From Sideroxydans sp. (lineage in GTDB: Bacteria > Pseudomonadota > Gammaproteobacteria > Burkholderiales > Gallionellaceae), in assembly GCA_030823965.1 (NCBI GenBank), contig JAVBYP010000064.1, forward strand, positions 1 through 10,076: a stretch of 10,076 nt of DNA. Reading direction: 5' to 3'. The notes beneath the pieces were generated by a model. It saw only the letters and a list, made by a program, of their open reading frames with translations. It made no database searches and had not been told where the DNA came from. Shown here piece after piece: positions 1 through 7,119 of this stretch (position 1 is the stretch's first letter; the number at the start of each line of letters is the position of its first letter). A program made the position numbers and the translations under genes.

Positions 1-1
1 G

Positions 2-205
2 AATTTTGATAAAGGTGATTTACAAGAAAGTCTGGCTCCGTTTGCGGTAGCCGTTAATTGCTTAGCGGAGTCTCACGTGGAAGGAGCATCCACCCTTTGG
101 ATCTACGACGTAAGTGCGGTTGCGTGCACTGAGGCAGCTTGCCCTAGCGCAGCACCAGGGGCGAATTATGTCGAGCGCGTCATCTCGGTAAAGTTGGGAA
201 AATAA
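2..205 (+). CDS. mshP: Probable MSHA biogenesis protein MshP, C-terminal fragment
   Basis: An open frame enters from the left edge and ends at TAA 203-205, giving 67 residues with no start in the window. The fragment begins NFDKGDLQESLAPFAVAVNC and ends YVERVISVKLGK. It carries three cysteines, two of them close together (ACTEAAC). This pattern of short beta-strands, a few cysteines and a final strand of the 'YVER.(I/L)SV' kind resembles the C-terminus of MshP, a small pseudopilin-like protein with an N-terminal membrane helix that accompanies the MSHA minor pilins. The N-terminal helix that would settle the family lies outside the window, so the name rests on this resemblance and on the position just before mshQ, where mshP is normally found. 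It could instead be another minor pilin-like protein such as MshO or MshD. Coding use of this frame is well supported; the name is less certain. Confidence 0.68.
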   Translation, partial: NFDKGDLQESLAPFAVAVNCLAESHVEGASTLWIYDVSAVACTEAACPSAAPGANYVERVISVKLGK

Positions 206-287
206 GTGGTTTGGCGGAGTTCTTGCTCTAAAATATTCTCGTCGCAATAGCCGATGACAGGTAATCAAAGATAGAACGGGGTTGCAT

Positions 288-3200
288 ATGAATCAAAGAG
301 TCAGTTTGAGCATTTTCGGATTGTTGATGCTCTCAGTTGCGGGCCTCGCTGAGGCGGGGGTTTGTACCAGTGTTCAATCCGGCAACTGGAACACCACATC
401 AACGTGGAGTTGCACGGGCGGAATTACGCGACCGAGTGCCGGCCACGACGCAATTATCGTTAGCCCGCACACTGTCACTCTCGACGGGGATCGTTCGGCG
501 ACCAATCTGCAGATCAATGTCGGCGCGACGCTGTCCGACGGTAATGCCCGCAACCTGACGCTGTCCGGCAATGCAGTAATCAATGGAACTTATGATGCTA
601 CGGGCAACAATGGCGACCTAATCATGACCGGCAACGGGGTCACGCTCTCGGGGGCTGGCACAATAATTGACATCAATCGCATTGATATTGATGGTGCTGT
701 CACCATCCCCGCTGGTTCCAACATAAGCCTAACTTTGGGTAGCGAGATTAGGGTGGGTAACAACAATGCCGGGACTCTTACCATAGACGGCACGCTGGAC
801 GGAACCGGCATGAACAACGGGACACGCCTGATCCGTCTGGACAATGGCAATACCTCGAACATGATTGTCAACGGGACGATCGATGCGCCACAGTCATATG
901 TCGAAGTACAGTCCGGCGGCACGGTCACCAATAACGGTACGGTCTCTTTGCAATACCTAGATGGGAACAACAACGCTACTTCAAGTTGGGTGCAGGGCCC
1001 CAATTCCAACCTCACATTGACCAAACCTGCCGTGCAATGGGTTGGAACCTTCAATGCATCTGCCGTAGGCAATACGGTTACCTTTAATGGCACCGCGACG
1101 CCGTTCAATCCGGCAACTTATTACAACATCGCCGGCGTGGGCGTGACTTGTCCGCCCCCTGCGGGAATCACCGTCTTGGGTTCAAGCCCATGTGGGGTGA
1201 CCGTCAGTAGTATTACTTTGGCTAGTCCAAATCCGGCCACCACAGGTTCGACTGTCAGTTGGACGGTGGCCTTCAGTCAGACGGTGACCGGCGTAACGGC
1301 GGCTAAATTTTCTTTGGTGCAGAGCGGCGGCGTGACGGGGGCTACGATTACCTCGGTGACTGCCGGCGCAGGCGCCACATGGACGGTTGCTGCCAATACT
1401 GGTTCAGGCTTCGGTACGCTGGGGTTGAACATGGTCAATGTGACGGGCATTGCGCCGGCTGTCACCTCCGTCATGCCGGTGGTGGGTGCGGTATATTCCA
1501 TTGATGCACCGATGACTTGTGTGACTGATAATTTTTCGACCGGTGCGTTGGATACCACGCTGTGGTCAGTTAGAACCATCATGGGGGCGTTTACCCCGCA
1601 AGTGGTCAATGTCGGTGGCGGCGATTACCGTTTGCGCTTGACCGATACCGGCGGCAACGAAGCGACATTTGCTCAGCTCAAGCGCACCTTCCCCGGCGCG
1701 GGCAACAAGGTGGTGCTGGAGATAGACTATTTCGCTTATGGCGGTTCGGGGGCGGACGGTATCGCCGTAACTTTCTCGGACTCGACCATTTCTTCCACCA
1801 CTGGCGGTTTCGGCGGTTCGCTGGGGTATGCCCCGAACGGAGCCAACGCCGGCTTCGGTGGCGGTTGGCTGGGCATCGGGTTGGACGAATATGGTAATTT
1901 CCCCAACCCAACGGAAGGTCGCAGCGGCTATCCGGTAGGGTGGACAGCGCCGGTGACTGCCAATACGGCGGCAGGATTCTATAAAACCAATGTTTCCGTG
2001 CGCGGCAGCGGCAGCGGGGCAACAGGCTATGCCCTGCTGGCCAACACAGGGGTGCTGGCGACCGCAGTGGCTCCGCCGACCGGCGCAGCGGGTGATACGC
2101 CTTACCGCTTCCGCTTTACTCTAGACCACAGTGACAATGTCCACGCTTATGTCACGGTGGAGCGCGACACCACGGGCACTGGCAACAGCTATGCAACGCT
2201 GGTACCGAAATTTGATGTGAAAGGTGCAAACAGTGGGCAGTCGGCTGTGCCGGCAAACTGGCTGGTTTCTTTCACTGGATCGACTGGCGGTGCAACCAAC
2301 AACCACGACTTTAAGCGCGTGAGGGTTTGCGCCAACACGATATTGGGTGGAGGCCCGCACCATTTCGAAATTCAGCATGCCGATGGGCAGGGCGTGACTT
2401 GCACACCTTCCACGCTGACGATCAAGGCGTGTGCGGATGCGAGCTGTGTGACACCCTACACCGCTGGCGTCAGTGGCTCTTTGAGCGCGACAGGTACGCC
2501 GACGGTGAATTGGGGCGGCGGCAGTAATGCCTTTACGATTCCCGCAGGCAGCAGCACAGTAACTAAGAGTATTCAGGTCACTACAGTAGGCAGTGTCACT
2601 CTCGACGCGACGAGCACGCCGGCGCCCACGGCTGCTAGCTCCTGCACGTGGGGGTCTTGCTCCTTCACATCTGCCAATTCGGCCCTGCTGGTATCCGCAC
2701 CTAACCATCTGGCTGAAAGCGCTTCCACGCTGACCATTCAGGCGGTGAAAGCCGCCCCCAGCAATCCACTGGTGTGTGTGCCAGGCATGACAGGCACCAA
2801 GACGGTAAATCTGAAGTGCGGCTACACCAATCCTTCCAGCGGTACGCAAGCAGTGCGCGTAGGTGGCGCTGCATTGAATGCGGGCAACAATACCGCTGCG
2901 GCCTGCGATGCGGGCGGAGCAAACGTTAGCCTGACCTTTAATGCCAGCGGCATCGCTACTCCATCGCTGCAGTATGCCGATGTCGGTCAGATGAGCGTAT
3001 CTGCTTCTTATACAGGCACAACGGGCATAGATACGGGGCTAGTGATGACGGGCAGCGGTAGTTTCATCACTGCCCCAGCGTCGTTCTCTGTGACGGGAGT
3101 CACAGCAGGTCCAATCAAGGCGGGCAGGGCGTTAAGCGCGACTGTGACGGCCTTGAATGCAGCGGGCGTTGCCACACTGAATTTTGGAAATGAGAATGCT

Positions 3201-4214
3201 CCGGAAGGAGCAACCTTGAGTTCTGTATTGGCTATGGGTGCAGGTACTTGGACGGATCCTGCACTCAGTGGCACGACGGCGGTCCCCGGTACTTCGTTTG
3301 TGAATGGGGTGGCTACCGTTAGTGATCTGACTTGGGGTGAGGTGGGGGCCATTAATCTGAGCGCGGCGCTGACCAGTGGGAATTACCTGACCAGCGGTTT
3401 GACGACCGCATCCGGTACAACTGCAACATCCACCACTTTTATCCCCGACCATTACACGACTGAGATAGTGAGTGCAGGTGGAGCACCGATGACCTGTCCT
3501 GATGTTTCCTGCCCTGCGAACGCCTTGGGGGTAGACGGTATGGTGTATTCCGGCCAGCCGTTCACGGTTAAGGTAACAGCCAAGAATCTGTCGGGGACTA
3601 CAACCAGCAACTACCACGATGCCTATGCGCAAGATGTCACACTAAGCGGGGTGAGTGCAGCTGCAGGTAGCTTATCCAATCCATTGCTGTTGGCTAGTAA
3701 TTTCGCAGCAGGTGTGGCAACTACTACCTCATTGCCAGCATTTACATTCACTGCGGCTGGACCGGCGTTGCCCTCAGATGTGACCATTCATGCTGTTGGA
3801 ACCAGTGTCAGCTCGGCCATCGTTTCTGCTGCAGCAGATGAAAGCGCACTCAAAGTTGCATATGGGCGCATCAAATTGTCCAATGCCTATGGTTCTGAGT
3901 TGTTGCCTCTGACGTCGGGTGCAACTGCACAGTATTTCGGCACGACCGGTTGGGTTAACAGTCTGACGGATAATTCCACCGTGCTTGGTTTGGCAGCAAG
4001 TTATGCAGTAGGGACGGGAGCTACATCCCCGACTCCTCAGAATGTAACCATGGCAAACGGAAAACTCGTTTTTGGATTGAGTAAGCCTGGTGTCAAAGGC
4101 GTTGCAACAATAACGCCTTCGGCCCATGCATATATGGGATTGGTAGCGGGTACAGCGACTTTTGGTGTCTACAAGGGAACAAAAGAATTTATCTATCTGC
4201 GTGAATCGTATTGA
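288..4214 (+). CDS. mshQ: MshQ-like secreted adhesin with L-type lectin-like and DUF6701 domains
   Basis: This is a secreted protein of 1308 residues, likely the surface or adhesive component of the MSHA pilus. I chose ATG 288 over the in-frame TTG 282 because it directly opens a signal peptide (MNQRVSLSIF..., cleavage after AEA near residue 24) and has a modest purine-rich stretch, AACGGGG, upstream. Residues ~25-70 resemble a G8-type module (GNW..TSTW, HTVTLDGD). Asn/Gly-rich beta-helix-like repeats follow to ~250. An Ig-like module spans ~304-405, starting VTVSSITLASPNPATTGSTV. Residues ~411-681 form a bacterial L-type lectin-like (concanavalin A-like) domain with ADG at 489-491 and LDEYGNF at 532-538. 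From ~690 (HHFEIQHADG, paired cysteines) to the C-terminal FIYLRESY it matches DUF6701, the C-terminal domain typical of MshQ. The role as adhesin is inferred from the domains; sugar binding is unproven. The centre of the gene is visibly more GC-rich than the genes downstream. Confidence 0.88.
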   Translation: MNQRVSLSIFGLLMLSVAGLAEAGVCTSVQSGNWNTTSTWSCTGGITRPSAGHDAIIVSPHTVTLDGDRSATNLQINVGATLSDGNARNLTLSGNAVINGTYDATGNNGDLIMTGNGVTLSGAGTIIDINRIDIDGAVTIPAGSNISLTLGSEIRVGNNNAGTLTIDGTLDGTGMNNGTRLIRLDNGNTSNMIVNGTIDAPQSYVEVQSGGTVTNNGTVSLQYLDGNNNATSSWVQGPNSNLTLTKPAVQWVGTFNASAVGNTVTFNGTATPFNPATYYNIAGVGVTCPPPAGITVLGSSPCGVTVSSITLASPNPATTGSTVSWTVAFSQTVTGVTAAKFSLVQSGGVTGATITSVTAGAGATWTVAANTGSGFGTLGLNMVNVTGIAPAVTSVMPVVGAVYSIDAPMTCVTDNFSTGALDTTLWSVRTIMGAFTPQVVNVGGGDYRLRLTDTGGNEATFAQLKRTFPGAGNKVVLEIDYFAYGGSGADGIAVTFSDSTISSTTGGFGGSLGYAPNGANAGFGGGWLGIGLDEYGNFPNPTEGRSGYPVGWTAPVTANTAAGFYKTNVSVRGSGSGATGYALLANTGVLATAVAPPTGAAGDTPYRFRFTLDHSDNVHAYVTVERDTTGTGNSYATLVPKFDVKGANSGQSAVPANWLVSFTGSTGGATNNHDFKRVRVCANTILGGGPHHFEIQHADGQGVTCTPSTLTIKACADASCVTPYTAGVSGSLSATGTPTVNWGGGSNAFTIPAGSSTVTKSIQVTTVGSVTLDATSTPAPTAASSCTWGSCSFTSANSALLVSAPNHLAESASTLTIQAVKAAPSNPLVCVPGMTGTKTVNLKCGYTNPSSGTQAVRVGGAALNAGNNTAAACDAGGANVSLTFNASGIATPSLQYADVGQMSVSASYTGTTGIDTGLVMTGSGSFITAPASFSVTGVTAGPIKAGRALSATVTALNAAGVATLNFGNENAPEGATLSSVLAMGAGTWTDPALSGTTAVPGTSFVNGVATVSDLTWGEVGAINLSAALTSGNYLTSGLTTASGTTATSTTFIPDHYTTEIVSAGGAPMTCPDVSCPANALGVDGMVYSGQPFTVKVTAKNLSGTTTSNYHDAYAQDVTLSGVSAAAGSLSNPLLLASNFAAGVATTTSLPAFTFTAAGPALPSDVTIHAVGTSVSSAIVSAAADESALKVAYGRIKLSNAYGSELLPLTSGATAQYFGTTGWVNSLTDNSTVLGLAASYAVGTGATSPTPQNVTMANGKLVFGLSKPGVKGVATITPSAHAYMGLVAGTATFGVYKGTKEFIYLRESY

Positions 4215-4271
4215 AACTGTCCGCTATTCGACAGCTTGTGTTGGGTCTGACTTATGGAAGTTTAGGGGGAG

Positions 4272-4310
4272 ATGCCGGTTTTCCATCACCAGATGATGGA
4301 AAATCGGCAT
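4272..4310 (+). terminator. Long hairpin after mshQ, possible terminator or processing site
   Basis: Bases 4272-4288 (atgccggttttccatca) pair with 4294-4310 (tgatggaaaatcggcat) around a 5-base loop (ccaga). All 17 positions pair, with a single G-U wobble. The hairpin lies 57 bases after the mshQ stop, where a transcription unit could end. No run of T follows on either strand (attgaaag on the + side), so it is not a classic intrinsic terminator. It could protect the 3' end of the mshQ message, be an RNA-processing site, or be a protein-binding palindrome. The structure itself is clear; the function is inferred. Confidence 0.5.
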
Positions 4311-4322
4311 ATTGAAAGTAAA

Positions 4323-4346
4323 TAATCCATTGACAGCAATGGGTTA
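4323..4346 (+). promoter_or_regulatory. Second hairpin overlapping a TTGACA element upstream of mshI
   Basis: Bases 4323-4332 (taatccattg) pair with 4337-4346 (caatgggtta) around the loop acag, giving a 10-bp stem with one G-U wobble. A perfect -35 hexamer TTGACA occupies 4330-4335, covering the end of the left arm and the loop. At a 17-base spacing the candidate -10 (TAAGTT, 4353-4358) matches the consensus at only three positions, so a sigma-70 promoter for the mshI operon is possible but weak. The palindrome could be an operator for that promoter, or an RNA element in the leader if transcription comes from mshQ. Confidence 0.3.
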
Positions 4347-4368
4347 ATAAATTAAGTTCACGCTAATT

Positions 4369-5325
4369 ATGGGATTCCCGCAAATTTTCTCTCTGTTTAA
4401 TCGAAGCAGCCGCGATGCCGGTTGGGTTTCGGTGTCCTTGGGAAACAAGGGTGTTTACGTTGCCGAGGCGAAGTATGTCGGCGCGCGTCCTCAAGTGACG
4501 CGATGTGCGTTTTACCCCGCCAGTGAAGTGAATTCCGCTACGTTGGAAAAGATTCGAAAAGAAGCAGGGCTCGAAGGTGGTCGTTACACGACGATACTTG
4601 GATCGAATGAGTATCAGTTGATGATGGTCGAAGCGCCTAGTGTGCCGGTGGATGAACTTAAGACGGCTATACGTTGGAAGATAAAAGACTCGCTTAATTT
4701 CCACATCGATGACGCGACGATCGATGTGCTCCAGATCCCTTCAAACAAATACGGTAGTGATCGCCCTCAATCCTTGTATGCGATAGCTGCATCCAATGAA
4801 ACGATTCGCAAGCGGATCTCTCTGTTCGAGAAGGCCAAGTTCGATTTGTCGGTGATCGATATCGCTGAGATGGCGCAGCGCAATATCGCAGCTTTATACG
4901 AAACAGAGGGACGCGGTTTGGCCTTCTTAGCCTTCGATGATGAGGGTGGGTTGTTGACGATGACGTGCGATGGTGAGTTGTTCTTGGCAAGGCGCATCGA
5001 TATCACGCTGGGGCAATTGACCGATGCCGATGAAAGTCTGCGCCAACAATACCAAGATCGTGTTGAGCTGGAAGTGCAACGCTCACTAGATTATTTTGAC
5101 CGTCAGTTTCATCACATCTCCGTTGAAAGAATGCTGGTGTCGGCGCCAGCCGAACTAGGTTTGGTTCCTATGTTGGCGGCCAATCTTGGAATATCCGTTG
5201 CGCCTCTAGATCTGGCCGAAGGCATGGATATCATCGGTATTCCCGAGTTGGCCGATAGCGAGTATGCGAGTTATGCCCTGCATGCCTTGGGTGCAGCTTT
5301 GCGCTTGGAGAAGAAGGCGCTATGA
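4369..5325 (+). CDS. mshI: MSHA biogenesis protein MshI (PilM-like, actin-fold)
   Basis: This 318-residue cytoplasmic protein has no signal peptide or membrane segment. MshI is related to PilM, the actin-like protein that docks on the inner face of the membrane and holds the N-terminal tail of PilN. Recognisable stretches are GWVSVSLGNKGVYVAEAKY near the N-terminus, the central IAASNETIRKRISLFEKA, and VELEVQRSLDYFDRQFHHIS toward the C-terminus, which resembles the 'EIQRSLDYY' helix of PilM-type proteins. The start is ATG 4369. It lacks a recognisable Shine-Dalgarno (ttcacgctaatt precedes it), and no better start was found. The stop TGA overlaps the next gene's ATG (ATGA, 5322-5325), so the PilN-like partner is probably translated by coupling. 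It is the first gene of the assembly-platform operon. The family call is strong; nucleotide binding cannot be judged from motifs here. Confidence 0.87.
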   Translation: MGFPQIFSLFNRSSRDAGWVSVSLGNKGVYVAEAKYVGARPQVTRCAFYPASEVNSATLEKIRKEAGLEGGRYTTILGSNEYQLMMVEAPSVPVDELKTAIRWKIKDSLNFHIDDATIDVLQIPSNKYGSDRPQSLYAIAASNETIRKRISLFEKAKFDLSVIDIAEMAQRNIAALYETEGRGLAFLAFDDEGGLLTMTCDGELFLARRIDITLGQLTDADESLRQQYQDRVELEVQRSLDYFDRQFHHISVERMLVSAPAELGLVPMLAANLGISVAPLDLAEGMDIIGIPELADSEYASYALHALGAALRLEKKAL

Positions 5326-5954
5326 GCCAACAGATCAATCTATTTAATCCTATCTTCCTCAAGCAGAAGAAATATTTCTCTGTCGCGACGATGATGCAGG
5401 CGCTCGGGATGATCTTGTTGGGTTCGATGTTGTTCTATGGCTACGCTTGGTATCAAGTGCAGCAATTGGCTAAGCAGACTCAGGAAATGACAAAACGCTA
5501 TGAGTCGGAGCAAAAGCGATTGGTCAATTATGCCAATGAATTCTCGCCCCAGCGTTCTACGCAGATGCTGAATGAGGAGTTGCAAGCGTTAGAAGCGCAG
5601 GCCGCAGCGCAAACAAGTCTGCTTGATACATTGAGAAGTGGTGCGATAGGTAACACACAAGGTTATTCGGAATACATGCGTGCATTCGCGCGCCAGTCGG
5701 TTAATGGTCTGTGGCTGACTGGATTCGATATCAATGGCGACGGAGCGCAAATGGTTCTACAGGGTGCAGCGACAGGGCCTCAGTTGTTGCCGGCATATAT
5801 CCAACGCTTGAGTCAGGAATCGGTCATGCGCGGGAAGTCTTTTGCAACGCTGCGGATGAGCCAACCCAAATCAGTGACGGATAATCCATCGGCCGCGCGT
5901 GGCTATGTCGAGTTCAGCTTGCAATCGACTCCCACTGATGGAGGCACTAAGTGA
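5322..5954 (+). CDS. PilN-like MSHA assembly protein (second MshI component)
   Basis: This is a 210-residue bitopic inner-membrane protein. It opens MSQQINLFNPIFLKQKKYFS, like the cytoplasmic 'INLLNP' tail by which PilN binds PilM. One membrane segment follows at about residues 22-43, then a Gln/Glu-rich coiled coil to ~100 and a ferredoxin-like periplasmic part with GLWLTGFDINGDGAQMVLQG. That last stretch is typical of PilN and GspL C-terminal domains. It starts inside the stop of mshI (ATGA), and its own stop TGA 5952-5954 overlaps the start of mshJ. It should pair MshI (PilM-like) with MshJ (PilO-like) to form the inner-membrane platform. Proteins of this type are called MshI2 or simply PilN-domain protein, so I leave the symbol empty. 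Confidence 0.82.
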   Translation: MSQQINLFNPIFLKQKKYFSVATMMQALGMILLGSMLFYGYAWYQVQQLAKQTQEMTKRYESEQKRLVNYANEFSPQRSTQMLNEELQALEAQAAAQTSLLDTLRSGAIGNTQGYSEYMRAFARQSVNGLWLTGFDINGDGAQMVLQGAATGPQLLPAYIQRLSQESVMRGKSFATLRMSQPKSVTDNPSAARGYVEFSLQSTPTDGGTK

Positions 5955-6622
5955 TGAAAGAGAAACTAGCTCAAGCCATTGCAAAAGTAGACGGCATGTC
6001 ATTGCGCGAACGTGCGATGATCTTTGCAGCCGCAGCTTTCGCAGTCGTATCGCTCATCAACACATTCTTTCTTGATCCGCTACTGGCACAACAAAAACGA
6101 TTGTCTTCTCAGGTCGTGCAGCAGCAAGAGAGGATGAAAGAGACTCAGGCCCAACTTGCCGCATTGTTGCAGGCTAAACAAGCGGACGAGCATGCGCCAC
6201 AGCGTGAACGAATCAGCCAATTGCAAACACAGATCGCAGAGGGTGATGCCTATCTGAAAGCGACGCAAGACAAGTTAGTGCCACCCGAAAAGATGGCGGC
6301 ATTGTTAGAGCAAGTGCTAGCCAAGAACGTTCGTCTACAGTTGGTGGCATTGAACACATTACCTGTTTCGTTGTTCATCGAACCATCGACAGACCAAGCA
6401 GCGAATGCGGGAGTTCAAGAAAAGCAGATATTCAAGCATGGAGTACAGATGACAGTGCGCGGTAGTTATGCAGACCTGATGCAATATCTGACTGCGTTGG
6501 AAAAGATGCCGACCCAGATGTTCTGGGGGATGGCGAAAATGAGTGTCGTGCAATACCCCAATGCGGAGTTGACGTTGACGCTGTACACCCTAAGCTTGGA
6601 TAAGACATGGCTACAGGTATGA
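5954..6622 (+). CDS. mshJ: MSHA biogenesis protein MshJ (PilO/GspM-like)
   Basis: This is a 222-residue inner-membrane protein with a short cytoplasmic N-terminus, one membrane segment at about residues 20-40 (IFAAAAFAVVSLINTFFL) and a long Gln-rich coiled coil to ~110. A compact periplasmic domain follows. The C-terminal signature VRGSYADLMQYLTALEKMP, the tryptophan after it (MFWGMAKMSVVQYPNAELTL) and the end YTLSLDKTWLQV are characteristic of MshJ. It is the PilO counterpart and should heterodimerise with the PilN-like protein through the coiled coils. I chose ATG 5954 with GGAGG at 5940-5944, nine bases upstream. GTG 5951 in the same frame would add one residue and is also compatible. The first base overlaps the preceding stop, and the 3' end overlaps mshK. 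Confidence 0.87.
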   Translation: MKEKLAQAIAKVDGMSLRERAMIFAAAAFAVVSLINTFFLDPLLAQQKRLSSQVVQQQERMKETQAQLAALLQAKQADEHAPQRERISQLQTQIAEGDAYLKATQDKLVPPEKMAALLEQVLAKNVRLQLVALNTLPVSLFIEPSTDQAANAGVQEKQIFKHGVQMTVRGSYADLMQYLTALEKMPTQMFWGMAKMSVVQYPNAELTLTLYTLSLDKTWLQV

Positions 6623-7119
6623 GAGGCCTTTTCACAATTAGCGTTTGCGCGTTGTTCTTGTGTAGCAGCGCCCAAGCGGCAGAGCAGTTCAACGATCCGA
6701 CACGGCCGGCTTTTGATCTGGTGCCAGGATTATCGTCCGGCGCTGGTGATTTAACGGAAAAGATAGAGGTGCCACCGGCTGGCTTGCAGTCTGTGATCAT
6801 TTCACCCTCGCGCGAGGCAGCCATCATCAACGGCGCAGAAGTCGAACGCGGTGGCAAATTTGGTGATGCGGAATTGATTGTTGTGAATGAGACGTGCGTG
6901 GTTCTAATGGGTCCGCAAGGTCGTCAAGTGATGCATATGTTCCCGACGGTGAACATGAGCAAGAATGAATTGGCCTGCGTAAAAAGCCAGCCCATGAAGC
7001 CAGTCATCAAGGCGAAAGCGGTGAAGGCGGTAAAAAGTGGGATCAAGAAGAAGCCTCGGGCTAAAAAAACTCCAGTAGTTTGTGCCCCCGAAGCAATCAA
7101 GGATGGGAGTAATAAATGA
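6607..7119 (+). CDS. mshK: MSHA biogenesis protein MshK (PilP-like periplasmic linker)
   Basis: This is a periplasmic protein of 170 residues from ATG 6607. An alternative ATG at 6619, overlapping the mshJ stop as ATGA, would give 166 residues and a cleaner signal peptide (MRGLFTISVCALFLCSSAQA, cleaved before AEQ). I kept the longer form because a weak GGA lies at a suitable distance (6598-6600). The mature part opens FNDPTRPAFDL, the 'DPTRP' motif of MshK, then has a small beta domain (LQSVIISPSREAAIINGAEV, with GPQGRQVMHMFPTVNMSKNE after it) related to PilP and GspC. This domain should bridge the inner-membrane PilN/PilO pair to the N-terminal domains of the MshL secretin. From about residue 127 the protein continues as a Lys/Ala/Pro-rich basic tail of some 45 residues, which looks unstructured. 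The gene ends in an ATGA overlap with mshL. Confidence 0.85.
   Translation: MATGMRGLFTISVCALFLCSSAQAAEQFNDPTRPAFDLVPGLSSGAGDLTEKIEVPPAGLQSVIISPSREAAIINGAEVERGGKFGDAELIVVNETCVVLMGPQGRQVMHMFPTVNMSKNELACVKSQPMKPVIKAKAVKAVKSGIKKKPRAKKTPVVCAPEAIKDGSNK

Noticed and set aside
62..268. Open frame on the - strand across the mshP end and the gap before mshQ
   Set aside because: It overlaps the MshP-like coding end, its product has no recognisable features, and no ribosome-binding site was seen.
206..287. Promoter for mshQ in the 82-base gap after mshP
   Set aside because: A TAAAAT sequence at 229-234 resembles a -10 box, but there is no acceptable -35 at a normal distance, so mshQ is more likely co-transcribed with mshP.
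2121..2849. Open frame of 242 codons on the - strand inside mshQ
   Set aside because: It lies wholly within the well-supported mshQ frame, its product is rich in Arg, Cys and His without any family resemblance, and long antisense frames are expected in GC-rich sequence.
4217..4234. Short inverted repeat ctgtc/gacag just after the mshQ stop
   Set aside because: Only five base pairs with an 8-base loop and no T-tract, which is within chance expectation.
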